A stretch of 64,000 nucleotides of DNA from Dokdonella_A sp044227025 (GTDB lineage: Bacteria; Pseudomonadota; Gammaproteobacteria; Xanthomonadales; Rhodanobacteraceae). Shown in pieces: positions 17,887-26,811 of this stretch. Positions within the stretch are counted from its first letter, which is position 1. Each line of letters starts with the position of its first letter. Location of the stretch: NCBI RefSeq assembly GCF_044227025.1, contig NZ_JBGAFX010000003.1:62001-126000 (forward strand), read 5' to 3'. Made by a program: the position numbers and the translations under genes. The notes below the pieces were generated by a model. The model searched no databases. It was given only the letters and a program-made list of their open reading frames with translations, and was not told the DNA's origin.

Positions 17887-18330
17887 ATGGACAATTTCGT
17901 CGACAACTATGGCTGGTGGGTGCTCGCACTGGTGCTGATCGGTGCGGAAATGATCGCGCCCGGCTATTTCCTGCTCTGGATCGGCATCGCCGCCGGCCTG
18001 ATGGGCATCCTCACCTGGATCTTTCCGGCGTTGCCCGCACTCGGCCAGGCGATCCTGTTCGGCGCACTCGCGATCGCGGCGTGTGCGGTGTACTGGAGAT
18101 TCATCCGCCCGCTCGCCGAGCAGCGCGACGACCAACCGCTCTTGAACAAGCGCGGCGAGCGCATGGTCGGGCGCCGGGTCGTCGTGGTCGAGGCGATCGT
18201 CAATGGCCGCGGCAAGGTCAAGGTCGGCGACGGCCAGTGGCTGGTCGAGGGGCCGGACCTCGCCGTTGGCAGCGAAGTCGAAATCGTTTCGGTGCAGGGC
18301 ACCACGTTCACGGTGAAACCGGTGGCGTGA
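17887..18330 (+). CDS. NfeD family protein
   Basis: 147 residues. Two or three hydrophobic segments (about 8-30 WWVLALVLIGAEMIAPGYFL, 32-50 and 52-72) are followed by a C-terminal OB-fold (about 88-147, RMVGRRVVVVEAIVNGRGKV through VQGTTFTVKPV). This is the short NfeD form without the ClpP-class protease domain; it partners with the upstream SPFH protein in membrane quality control. The ATG at 17887 has GGAG 8 bases upstream. The in-frame ATG at 17881 is too close to that site. Confidence 0.92.
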   Translation: MDNFVDNYGWWVLALVLIGAEMIAPGYFLLWIGIAAGLMGILTWIFPALPALGQAILFGALAIAACAVYWRFIRPLAEQRDDQPLLNKRGERMVGRRVVVVEAIVNGRGKVKVGDGQWLVEGPDLAVGSEVEIVSVQGTTFTVKPVA

Positions 18331-18461
18331 GCGCGTCGTGCGGGCGATCCCGTCCGCCGGTGCCTGCCCCGGGCGGAAATCCCGCGTTGCCCGCGGAGCG
18401 CAGACACGATCCCCCACTGCCGCGATAATGCGCATCCCGCATACCCGGAACGGACCCGACG

Positions 18462-19547
<1,086 letters not shown>

Positions 19548-19616
19548 GCCCACTCGTCGCGTTGTACGTTTCCCGTTGCTAGAATCCGTTCCGCTGACTA
19601 CCCAAGGACCCGTGTC

Positions 19617-20015
19617 ATGCAAGAGATTCCCGGTGATCTGAAGTTCATGAAGTCCCACGAATGGGCGCGCGTCGAGGACAAGGGCACGGTGACCTGCGGC
19701 ATCTCGGACCACGCACAAGGCCTGCTCGGCGATCTCGTCTACGTCGAACTGCCGAGCGTCGGCGACACGGTCAAGGCCGGCAATGCCTGCGCCGTGGTCG
19801 AGTCGGTGAAGGCCGCGTCCGACGTCTACGCGCCGGTGTCGGGCGAGATCGTCGCGGTCAACGAGGCACTGCCGGACAAGCCCGAGACGATCAACGAGGA
19901 CGCCTACGGCGATGGCTGGCTGTTCGTGATCAAGCCGGACAATCTGGCCGAGGATCAGGAAGAACTGCTCGACCCGGACGCATACGCGGAGCTGATCGAG
20001 AGCGAAGAACACTGA
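19617..20015 (+). CDS. gcvH: Glycine cleavage system H-protein
   Basis: 132 residues. This is the mobile lipoyl carrier that shuttles the aminomethyl group between P-, T- and L-proteins. The lipoylation lysine is K65 in VESVKAASDVYAP. N-terminal MKSHEWARVEDKGTVTCGIS and C-terminal NEDAYGDGWLFVIKP are typical. AAGGA lies about 10 bases before the ATG. A TAGAAT hexamer at 19580-19585 could give gcvH its own promoter. A strong terminator follows at 20048-20075. Confidence 0.97.
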   Translation: MQEIPGDLKFMKSHEWARVEDKGTVTCGISDHAQGLLGDLVYVELPSVGDTVKAGNACAVVESVKAASDVYAPVSGEIVAVNEALPDKPETINEDAYGDGWLFVIKPDNLAEDQEELLDPDAYAELIESEEH

Positions 20016-20047
20016 TCCCTGTTCCGAAGTCTCCGGGTTTGAATCCA

Positions 20048-20075
20048 AGGGCGCGCCAATGGCGCGCCCTTTTTC
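20048..20075 (+). terminator. Rho-independent terminator after gcvH
   Basis: AGGGCGCGCC and GGCGCGCCCT pair perfectly around an AAT loop and run straight into TTTTT. It ends the gcvT-gcvH transcript. Confidence 0.93.
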
Positions 20076-20603
20076 ATGTCTGCTTGCGTGGCCTTGCGCT
20101 GGTCGAGCGGAGCTTGCTCCGCTGCTCCTGCTTGCCGCCCTTTTGACAGTCGAGGTGCATCACGAGTCGCGCAACTCGGTTGCATCACGGTGACGATCCA
20201 CACGTCGATGCGCCCGTGTGTGGACTCACCAGTCGTGCTCGCATCATCTTCGAGAGCGTGCCGAAGGTTGCTCGATCGATGCATCGAACGTCGTCGCGAT
20301 GACTCCGTCGCGAGTGCTGGCGACGCCCCGATCGATCCGAGTCGAGGATGCCGATCGGCACCGCAATCCGGCCTCGACGCCCCCGGAAGAGGCGAAACCG
20401 AAAAATATTTTTTCCGCCGTTCACCCGCCGTTGAGGCATCTGGTGGCGCCACGCGAGCCGCGCGCTTCCACGCTTGTCAAGCATCTGCATCGTTGCGTTA
20501 TGCGTCCGCCGCAAGTTCGAAATCGGCAAGGTGGAAAACCCGCAAAGCCGCGCCACGCCTAGCTTTCCGGGCTTTCACACGCTTCTTTTAATGCGCTATT
20601 TAC
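20076..20603. other. Intergenic stretch without recognisable gene
   Basis: No reading frame on either strand looks like protein (Arg/Ser-rich shadows only), and no RNA gene fold was recognised. Base composition becomes more AT-rich from about 20395 towards the met boxes. An unrecognised small RNA cannot be excluded. Confidence 0.5.
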
Positions 20604-20627
20604 AGACGTTAAGACGTCTGGACGTCC
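20604..20627. promoter_or_regulatory. Three adjacent MetJ operator half-sites (met boxes)
   Basis: AGACGTTA (20604-20611), AGACGTCT (20612-20619) and GGACGTCC (20620-20627) lie head to tail at exact 8-bp steps. The middle one equals the MetJ consensus AGACGTCT, and the others match at 6 of 8. Tandem 8-bp met boxes are how MetJ dimers bind cooperatively. The site is upstream of the MetJ gene itself, about 100 bp before its best promoter, which suggests autoregulation through an upstream promoter or looping. Confidence 0.82.
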
Positions 20628-20729
20628 TTAGTAAAAAGTGCACATTGAGCGTGTTTAGCGTGGCTCGGGAGGGGCTCGGAGGGCGCTTGGAGGCGGTTCG
20701 GGAACCTCTTGTTTCCCCTCAGAAATTTG

Positions 20730-20758
20730 TTGACACGCGCTTGGGACAGTAATAGTTT
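20730..20758 (+). promoter_or_regulatory. Sigma-70 promoter of metJ
   Basis: The -35 is TTGACA (20730-20735, perfect), followed by a 17-bp spacer and the -10 TAGTTT (20753-20758). It would give a leader of about 25 bases before the ATG at 20791, which contains the AAAGGAA ribosome site. Confidence 0.65.
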
Positions 20759-20790
20759 CTGCGCCGGCGTGACAAACAAATAAAGGAAAC

Positions 20791-21204
20791 ATGACTGCGA
20801 CACGCTTCATCGTCCCCTACGTTGAACACGGCGCGAAGGCCGGGTCGGTGAAGAAAATCACGGTGTCGGTTCCCTTTCACATTCTCAAGCTTCTGTCCGA
20901 CGAACGGACCCGCCGCCAGGTCGGAAACCTGCGGCACGCCACCAACAGCGATCTGCTGTGCGAAGCATTCCTTCACGCTTTTACTGGGCAACCACTGCCA
21001 ACTGACGAGGAGCTAAGACGCGATATGGCCATGAAGAAAGCAGCTGCAAAGAAGAAACCCGCCAAGAAGGCCGCCAAGAAGGCGGTGCGCAAGACCACGG
21101 CGAAGGCGAAGACCGCAACGGCCCGCAAGACGGGCGCTGCGAAGAAGCCGGCGGCCAAGAAGGCGGCCAAGAAGGCCGTCAAGAAGGCTGCAAAGAAGAA
21201 GTAA
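20791..21204 (+). CDS. metJ: MetJ-type methionine repressor with a histone-like Lys/Ala tail
   Basis: 137 residues. Residues 7-78 are a near-textbook MetJ: the DNA-contacting beta-strand VKKITVSVPFHILKLL (20-35), then DERTRRQVGNLRHATNSDLL and CEAFLHAFTGQPLPTDEELR (38-77), which carry the dimer and S-adenosylmethionine pocket. From residue 79 the usual C-terminal helix is replaced by about 59 residues that are almost only Lys, Ala, Arg and Thr (KKAAAKKKPAKKA-type repeats), like histone H1 or AlgP tails. AAAGGAA precedes the ATG. It should repress met genes when SAM is high; the tail would add nonspecific DNA affinity. Codons and frame are continuous, so this is a single protein rather than a frameshift. 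Met boxes lie upstream and before the metX operon at 47 kb. Confidence 0.93.
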   Translation: MTATRFIVPYVEHGAKAGSVKKITVSVPFHILKLLSDERTRRQVGNLRHATNSDLLCEAFLHAFTGQPLPTDEELRRDMAMKKAAAKKKPAKKAAKKAVRKTTAKAKTATARKTGAAKKPAAKKAAKKAVKKAAKKK

Positions 21205-21251
21205 TGCCACTGTCGGGTCGTCCGTCTCCGACGTGACGGTCCAGGGTTACA

Positions 21252-21280
21252 GCTTCGCGACCGGAACCTGGTCGCGAAGC
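21252..21280 (+). terminator. Perfect 11-bp hairpin after metJ
   Basis: GCTTCGCGACC pairs with GGTCGCGAAGC across a 7-base loop, about 50 bases after the stop. No T-run follows, so it may protect the mRNA 3' end or act with other factors rather than as a classical intrinsic terminator. Confidence 0.5.
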
Positions 21281-21350
21281 GGCCCGAAGAAGTGATCTGC
21301 AACACGCAACACGTAGCAAGCAACAACAAGCACCATCGGAAAGAGACTCG

Positions 21351-21385
21351 CCTCTCCCTGCGGATACGCCCAGCGCAGGGAGAGG
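21351..21385. terminator. Hairpin between convergent metJ and AI-2E transporter genes
   Basis: CCTCTCCCTGCG pairs perfectly with CGCAGGGAGAGG (12 bp, 11-base loop). The same CCCTCTCCC/GGGAGAGGG core recurs at 45068-45092, so it is probably one of a dispersed repeat class. The rest of 21205-21587 holds no gene that I can see. Confidence 0.5.
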
Positions 21386-21587
21386 ATTTCTCCGCAGCCT
21401 TTCCTCCTTCCGCGCCGACTTCCCCTCCCTTCGATCGAGCTGCTCCGCTTGCCGGTGGCGCGCGCATGCCTTTGCGCCGGATCCGAAGTCGCCGGCCCCC
21501 TGTTTCTTCAGTCGCGCTTCGCGCTCGCCACGCCCCTTCGCCCGCTGCACTCGCAGTAGCGGGGTGACAGCAGTTGTCCGGAATGGG

Positions 21588-22736
21588 TCAGTGCGACAGC
21601 AGGGTCGCGACGGTGTACCCGTGCTCGCTGCGCCCCGCAATGATCTTCGCGCAGCTCATCAGTGGCACTGCCAGCAGCAGACCGGCAACGCCCCATACCC
21701 AGCCGAGTACCACCAGCGCCAGGAACACCATCACCGGATCCAGCGCGAGTCGACGCCCGACCAGATGCGGCGTCACCAGTTGTCCTTCGACGAGGTGCAG
21801 GCCGAGGAACGCAGCGGGTGCGGCGAGTGCATGCAGCGGCGTGGTGAACTCGGCGAACCCGGCGACCGCAAGCACGCACGCGGTCAGCAAGGGTCCGATG
21901 AAGGGTGCGTAGTTCATCAGCGCGGCGAGCCCTCCCCACAGCAAGGGGTCGGGGACATGCAGCAGCGCAAGCGCACCCGCGGTGGCAAGACCGAGCGCGA
22001 GATTGATCAGAGTGATCGTGATCATGTACAGCGACAGCTCGTGCTGCGCCTGGCGCGTCGCCTGCACGAGGTCGCGCTTGGCACGCAGATGCGGCGCGAG
22101 GGTCACGAACTTGCGCAGCAGCGCATCGCCGTGCAGCAGGAACAGGAAAGTCAGGAACAGCACGACCAATGCACCGGCCAGCACGGTCGGGGCGGTGCTG
22201 GCTAGCTGCGAGAGCACGCCGGACGAGGAATCGACCACCTGCATCGGTTCGCTGCCGCCCATGTTGGCGAGCTTGCCGAGTTCGCGCGTCGCTTCGCTCG
22301 CCGCCTGCAGCGGGCGGCGCAGGTCGCGCAGCGCCGACTGCAGGTGCTCGAGCGCGCGCGGCATGCGCGCGATCCAGGTGCGCGCTGGCGCCGCGAGTGC
22401 GAAGAACGCGCCGGCAGCGGCGGCGATCGCAATCGTGATCGCGACCAGTGCGCCGAGTGGCCGCGGAACCCGCCAGCGTTCGAGCCCCCTTACCAGCGGC
22501 GCGAACATCAGGCCGAGCAGGATCGCGAGCAGGATCGGCACGATCAGCGCTTCGGCGAGCGCGCAGGTATAGGCGATGAGCACGGCGAGGATCGTCGCGC
22601 ACAGACGCACCAGCGTTTCCTGCGGCGTGGTCGCAGCGGCTTCGTCGACGACGACGGGCGCCGGCGACACGCCCGCAACGTGCGCAACCACCGCGGCGGG
22701 CTGCCCTGCAGAGTCCTCGTTTGCGGTCGTCATCAT
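21588..22736 (-). CDS. AI-2E family (PerM/TqsA-like) membrane transporter
   Basis: 382 residues. Two N-terminal TMs (about 48-68 and 70-90, VPILLAILLGLMFAPLVRGL) and one at about 97-120 precede an amphipathic helical region. Four or five C-terminal TMs include the conserved LVEGQLVTPHLVGRRLALDP and VFLALVVLGWVWGVAGLLLAVPL. Family members export autoinducer-2 or ions and other solutes; substrate is not predictable here. The start overlaps the upstream YqjK-like gene by 4 bases, so it is the last gene of a four-gene operon of small membrane stress proteins. Confidence 0.92.
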   Translation of the reverse strand: MMTTANEDSAGQPAAVVAHVAGVSPAPVVVDEAAATTPQETLVRLCATILAVLIAYTCALAEALIVPILLAILLGLMFAPLVRGLERWRVPRPLGALVAITIAIAAAAGAFFALAAPARTWIARMPRALEHLQSALRDLRRPLQAASEATRELGKLANMGGSEPMQVVDSSSGVLSQLASTAPTVLAGALVVLFLTFLFLLHGDALLRKFVTLAPHLRAKRDLVQATRQAQHELSLYMITITLINLALGLATAGALALLHVPDPLLWGGLAALMNYAPFIGPLLTACVLAVAGFAEFTTPLHALAAPAAFLGLHLVEGQLVTPHLVGRRLALDPVMVFLALVVLGWVWGVAGLLLAVPLMSCAKIIAGRSEHGYTVATLLSH

Positions 22737-23035
22737 GCGCGCTCCTCGGTGGGCGGGCGATCATGCATGCGCAATGCACCGATCCAGGCGTTGACGGGAA
22801 CGCGCAAAAGCAACATGCCCACGCTCGCCAGCCCACGCGCGATGCGCATCACGCCGCCGAGCGGCAGCAGGCCCGCGACGGCGCCCGCTGCGGCTCCGGT
22901 ACCGAGCAGCGCGACAGGACCGTGGCGATGGATGCGTGCGCGCACGCGTGCCGTCGACGCGTGCAAGCCCGCAGTGGCATCCGCGAGACGCCGCTCGGCG
23001 ATCGCGAGCCGGAGTCGGCGCTCGCGCCGCCTCAC
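22733..23035 (-). CDS. Small YqjK-like protein
   Basis: 100 residues, basic, starting MRRRERRLRLAIAERRLADA, with a weakly hydrophobic middle (ALLGTGAAAGAVAGLLPLGG, about 42-62). The order YqjD-like, YqjE-like, this gene matches the enterobacterial yqjD-yqjE-yqjK neighbourhood, in which YqjK is equally short and basic. It overlaps both neighbours by 4 bases. Function is unknown; the call rests on order and size more than on sequence similarity. Confidence 0.65.
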   Translation of the reverse strand: MRRRERRLRLAIAERRLADATAGLHASTARVRARIHRHGPVALLGTGAAAGAVAGLLPLGGVMRIARGLASVGMLLLRVPVNAWIGALRMHDRPPTEERA

Positions 23036-23427
23036 GCGCGCGCCTCGGTGATGCCGGCGAGTACGCGGCGCGTGCGTGGCAACGTGAGTTCGCGCCAGCA
23101 GCCGCGCATCGCGAACAGGACCGCAACGCCGCCGATCACGTTGGCGAGGGCGACACTGCCGATGCCGAGGAACAGGTTGCCGCTGAGCTGGTACACGCCG
23201 ACGGCGATCGCCGCGCTTGCCGCGAGCCAGGCGCCGACGCCGAGGAAGACCAGCAGGAACGACAGCCAGACGAGCAGCAAGGCGCTGCTGCGCGCGAGAC
23301 TGAGCTCGGCGCGCAGCAGCGCGAGCGCCGCCTGGGCGACGCGCATCGCCTGGTCGAATGCAGTGCGTGCGGCATCGAAATCCCGCTCGATGCCGCCGCC
23401 CCCTTCATCCGCCCCCTGCGCGTCCAT
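23032..23427 (-). CDS. YqjE-like inner-membrane protein (phage-holin III superfamily fold)
   Basis: 131 residues. A polar N-terminus (MDAQGADEGGGGIERDFDAA) and a helix are followed by two TMs at about 48-72 (SSALLLVWLSFLLVFLGVGA) and 82-106. The superfamily is named after holins, but in this context it is a chromosomal YqjE protein. ATG 23427 follows the upstream stop (TGACATG), so translation is coupled. A much longer in-frame extension runs through the upstream gene in another frame and is discarded. Confidence 0.82.
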   Translation of the reverse strand: MDAQGADEGGGGIERDFDAARTAFDQAMRVAQAALALLRAELSLARSSALLLVWLSFLLVFLGVGAWLAASAAIAVGVYQLSGNLFLGIGSVALANVIGGVAVLFAMRGCWRELTLPRTRRVLAGITEARA

Positions 23428-23428
23428 G

Positions 23429-23725
23429 TCAGCGACGACGCAGCGCGCGGGACAGGACGAACCCGGCAGCGAACGCGATGCCGAAAGCAGCCAGCGGGTG
23501 CGCGCGCACCTGCTCGGTGGCGGCGCTACCGAACGTTTTGGCGCCTTCCGCGAAACGTTCACCCGCGTCGCGCAGTTCCTGTTCCAGATGCGCGCCGTTC
23601 GCGCGCAGCTTCGCACGCAGGCGGCGCAGCTCGCCGCGGGTCGCCTCGATGCTCTCTTCGGCGGCATCCGCGACTGCTTCGCCGGCATCGCCCAGTTGCT
23701 GCTTGACTTCTCGTACGCTTGCCAT
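23429..23725 (-). CDS. DUF883 family (ElaB/YqjD) membrane-anchored ribosome-associated protein
   Basis: 98 residues. A helical N-terminal part (MASVREVKQQLGDAGEAVAD, then EATRGELRRLRAKLRANGAH) precedes a C-terminal TM ending in positive charges (HPLAAFGIAFAAGFVLSRAL, RRR). E. coli YqjD/ElaB bind ribosomes at the inner membrane in stationary phase. GAGGAG lies 9 bases upstream of the ATG. It is first gene of the yqjD-yqjE-yqjK-AI-2E operon; its promoter lies in the gap shared with the divergent TonB-like gene. Confidence 0.9.
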   Translation of the reverse strand: MASVREVKQQLGDAGEAVADAAEESIEATRGELRRLRAKLRANGAHLEQELRDAGERFAEGAKTFGSAATEQVRAHPLAAFGIAFAAGFVLSRALRRR

Positions 23726-24035
23726 GGGACGTTTCTCCTCAGGAGAGAGTGCGGCCAGACGGGGCCGGGCCGCACCAAGGAACCCGCTGACGCGGGAAGG
23801 TTCGGCAGTCCGCCGGCGCTGGATTTGCGCCGCCGGACGTCGCAGCGCCGGGTCTTCGGCACCGGGGTGCTTGCGACGCGACGATTCGCAGCGGAAGCTT
23901 ACGCAAGCGATTCTGAACGCACCTCGGACGAGGTGCCGTCGCTGCATGGCGTGCATTATGCATTCAGGGGGTATAGGTTTAGTCTCGCGCGCGGTTTCCG
24001 CGTGCTCCATATCAAAGCAGCGGGAGGGTTGGGAC
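23726..24035. other. Divergent intergenic region
   Basis: 310 bases between the divergent DUF883 and TonB-like genes. The only AT-richer stretch, about 23950-23985 (TATGCATT, then GTATAGGTTTAG), is the likely promoter position for the TonB-like gene, but no clear -35/-10 pair stands out. No gene is seen. Confidence 0.5.
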
Positions 24036-25136
24036 ATGCCGGAACTCATCGGCCAACGCACCACGTCCATCGATGCAACAGCAGCCGTGCGCACGATGCG
24101 CGGTGGCGCCCCGGCCCGCATGCGCGGGCTGGCGGCGGCGCAGCTCATCGTCATCATCGGCATCATCGCGCTGCTCGCGATCGGCGCCTGGTGGTACCTC
24201 GGGGGTTCCGGTCCGGCGAGTACCGGCACCACGACGGCGCCGGCGGCATCGACCACCGCGGCGCCGGATGCGTCGCAGGTTCCGGCGCCGGAGGCGGGTG
24301 ATGCCGATCTCACCGTCGACCAGCTCTACAAGGAAGCGCGCTCGGCGATGAGTGAGAATCGCATGGTCGTTCCGGCCGGCAAGAACGCGCTGGAATATTA
24401 CCTGCGCATCCTTGCCAAGCAGCCCGACGACACCGGCGCGAAGGACGCGTTGCGCGAGATCTTCCCCTTCGCGACCGCGGGCGTCGAGGACCAGATCAAC
24501 CAGGGCAATTTCGACGAGGCGGGCCGCATCATGGCGCTGCTGGCGAAAGCCGATCCGAGCAACTACACGCTGACGATCCTGCGCAGCAAGCTCGACCTCA
24601 AGAAGAAGCAGAACGATCGCGACCTCGCGCAGAAGGCGGTGGCGGATGCGGCCGCAGAAGCGGCCAAGACGCGAACCGCGCAGGCGCCAGCCGCTTCCGG
24701 CGACACCACCGCCGCAACGGCCGAGACATCCGCTGCTGCGCCCGCGGGCGGTACCACCGCGCCCGCAACCGCGAGCGAAGCACCCGCCGCGGCTGCCGCG
24801 CCCAAGCCGACCGAAGTCGCGAAGGCGACGCCACCGCCTGCGCCGGTTGCGCCGGCCGGCGAATCGCGCGAGGTACGAGTGCTGACGCCACCGCGTCCGT
24901 CGTACCCGCCGGCGGCTGTACGCAATCGCCAGGATGGCTGGGTCGAAGTCGAATTCACGGTCGGTGCCGATGGCTCGGTGCAGAACGCGCATGTGACCGC
25001 GTCCGAGCCGGCGCGCGTGTTCGACCGCGAAGCGGTCAGCGCGGTGCAGCGCGCCAAGTTCGATCCGAAGATGGAGAACGGCCAGGCCGTCGCGTCGACC
25101 CTGCGTCGTCGCATCGAGTTCAAGCTCGGCAACTGA
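24036..25136 (+). CDS. Energy transducer TonB-like protein
   Basis: 366 residues. A cytoplasmic N-terminus precedes one TM at about 28-50 (LAAAQLIVIIGIIALLAIGA). A helical, repeat-like periplasmic region (about 85-205) and an Ala/Pro/Thr-rich spacer follow. A TonB C-terminal domain spans about 280-366 (RPSYPPAAVRNRQDGWVEVEF, VFDREAVSAVQRAKFDP). It would couple proton motive force to outer-membrane receptors, with the two receptors at 34-41 kb as possible clients. GGGAGGG precedes the ATG. No exbB/exbD lie nearby. The TPR-like insert between TM and linker is longer than in classical TonB. Confidence 0.85.
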   Translation: MPELIGQRTTSIDATAAVRTMRGGAPARMRGLAAAQLIVIIGIIALLAIGAWWYLGGSGPASTGTTTAPAASTTAAPDASQVPAPEAGDADLTVDQLYKEARSAMSENRMVVPAGKNALEYYLRILAKQPDDTGAKDALREIFPFATAGVEDQINQGNFDEAGRIMALLAKADPSNYTLTILRSKLDLKKKQNDRDLAQKAVADAAAEAAKTRTAQAPAASGDTTAATAETSAAAPAGGTTAPATASEAPAAAAAPKPTEVAKATPPPAPVAPAGESREVRVLTPPRPSYPPAAVRNRQDGWVEVEFTVGADGSVQNAHVTASEPARVFDREAVSAVQRAKFDPKMENGQAVASTLRRRIEFKLGN

Positions 25137-25280
25137 AGCATCGCGGCGCGGCGGCGGCATGCGCCGTCGCGCCGATCAACGCGTGCCGTCAACACCGCAT
25201 CGCCAAACGACGATGTGTCAGCACTGCGCGTGCATCGTCAGTTTGCGACACGCGTCGGCCGCACGCTCTTGTTGCCCGCG

Positions 25281-26633
25281 TCAGTCCGCGTTGCCGCTTG
25301 CTTCGGTGGCATCGTCATGGTCGATGCCGGCCCAGTTGACTTCCGGCAGGCCGAGATAGCGATCGAACAGCATCGGCATCAGGCCGGCCGGCAAGCCCGA
25401 CTCGCTGTTCCACAGCATCGCCGCGCCGAAGCGGTACTTCGGCAGGAAGGCGATCATCGCGCGGTACCCCTGCACCGCGCCGGCGTGGAAGATCAGGGTC
25501 TCGCCGGCGTAGTCGTAGATGCGCCAGCCGAGTGCGTATTGCGCGTCCTTGAGTCGACCGCGCTTCCACGGCGTCGCGCGCAGCTCGCGTTCGGTTTCGA
25601 TCAGCGGCTTGTGCAGCGTGTCGAGCAACGCCGGCGACAGCACGTCCGGGCGACCGCCCATCTGCGCGATCAGCCACTGTTCGATGTCGCGGATGCTCGC
25701 GTTGACACCAGCCGCCGGCGCCACGCGGTAGTACGCCTCATTCGGCACGAATGGCGACCAGCTGCTTCCGAAGTGGTGGTGCGGACGCGCCCAGCTCTTC
25801 GAGCTTTCGAGTGCGTCGCGGCCATAGGTCGCCGTCGTCATGCCGAGCGGGCGGAACAGGCGCTTTTCGACCTGGTGGTAATAGAAGTCGCCGGTAGTCG
25901 CGAACACGACGTCGCCGACCAGGCTGAAGGCGATGTTCTGGTAGGCATAGCAGGCGCCGACCGGACACGCCATCGGTACTTCCTTCAGGCGATCGACGAG
26001 CAGCTCGTACGGTTCGTCCTGTTCCAGCAAGGTGTCATAGGTATTGTGCGGCAGGCCGACGCGATGACTGAGGATATCCTGCACGGTCAGGCGCTGGGCG
26101 CCGTCGACATCGCTGAGCGTGAACGCGGGCAACATGTCGCCGACCTTGCTGTCCCACTGCAGGCGACCGTTCTCGACCAGCAGGCCGGTCATCGCGGCGG
26201 CGAACGCCTTCGACAGCGAGGCGAGGCGGAATACGGTGTCGGCGTGCACCGGCTCGCCGGTCGACCAGTCGGCATAGCCTATGCCGCGTTCGAGCAGGAC
26301 CTTGTCGTCCTTCACGACCGTCGCGGCGAGTCCCGCGACACCACCCGATTCACCCACCGCAGCGAGCCAGGTGTCGAACTCGCGCGCGATCGCTGCGCTG
26401 TCGTGCGCGACCGCGCGCGGATCGGCCAGCGGTACCGGGATGACAGGCTCGGCATGCACGCGAGGACGCGTCGTGGCGATCGCCTTGCGGGGGAACTTCG
26501 CGTGCGCGGCGCCGTGTGGAGCGCGCTGGCTCGCATGCGCCTTCTTCGGCCGGCCGGCGGCATCGACGGAAGCGGACAGGGCAATTGCAATTGCCGCAAC
26601 GAGGGCGACCAGGGCGCGTGGGGTGCTGCTCAA
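25281..26633 (-). CDS. Serine beta-lactamase/class C-like hydrolase, exported
   Basis: 450 residues. A signal peptide (about 5-26, ALVALVAAIAIALSASVDA) is followed by a basic low-complexity stretch (27-60). The penicillin-binding fold then shows the SxxK motif S139-L-S-K142, YxN as Y231-Q-N233, and HAG in place of KTG (FHAGAVQGY). These features fit the EstB/beta-lactamase-domain family of esterases and peptidases more than true AmpC. The start is a TTG at 26633 with GGAG 7 bases upstream; no ATG or GTG fits the signal peptide. It stands alone between the TonB-like and lemA genes. Confidence 0.88.
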   Translation of the reverse strand: MSSTPRALVALVAAIAIALSASVDAAGRPKKAHASQRAPHGAAHAKFPRKAIATTRPRVHAEPVIPVPLADPRAVAHDSAAIAREFDTWLAAVGESGGVAGLAATVVKDDKVLLERGIGYADWSTGEPVHADTVFRLASLSKAFAAAMTGLLVENGRLQWDSKVGDMLPAFTLSDVDGAQRLTVQDILSHRVGLPHNTYDTLLEQDEPYELLVDRLKEVPMACPVGACYAYQNIAFSLVGDVVFATTGDFYYHQVEKRLFRPLGMTTATYGRDALESSKSWARPHHHFGSSWSPFVPNEAYYRVAPAAGVNASIRDIEQWLIAQMGGRPDVLSPALLDTLHKPLIETERELRATPWKRGRLKDAQYALGWRIYDYAGETLIFHAGAVQGYRAMIAFLPKYRFGAAMLWNSESGLPAGLMPMLFDRYLGLPEVNWAGIDHDDATEASGNAD

Positions 26634-26811
26634 TTCAGTCTCCGGGGCCTCGAAGGACCCTCGTGTTATGCTCGAAACGCCTTGATTCTAGCAGGATACT
26701 TGCCAAGTCGAATGGGCTGCACGTTGCACAGCTTGTTGTTTTTCGTGTACCGCGTCCGCAAATCGTGATGGACGTCCGCCATCATTCAGCTACACGCATC
26801 GGAGGGTTGGA

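Noticed and set aside
18331..18461. Glycine riboswitch before gcvT
   Set aside because: The 131-base gap is too short for a tandem aptamer and shows none of the conserved glycine-aptamer motifs.
21061..21204. Separate histone-like gene after a truncated metJ
   Set aside because: The Lys/Ala-rich part is in the same frame as MetJ with no stop, and the internal ATGs near 21024-21030 lack a better ribosome site; one fused protein is the simpler reading.
23032..23427. Prophage holin
   Set aside because: The holin-superfamily protein is a YqjE homologue in a yqjD-yqjE-yqjK operon; no other phage gene is nearby.
23429..24313. 294-residue reading of the DUF883 gene
   Set aside because: The first 196 residues are read antisense through the TonB-like gene and its upstream region; the ATG at 23725 has a clear GAGGAG site.
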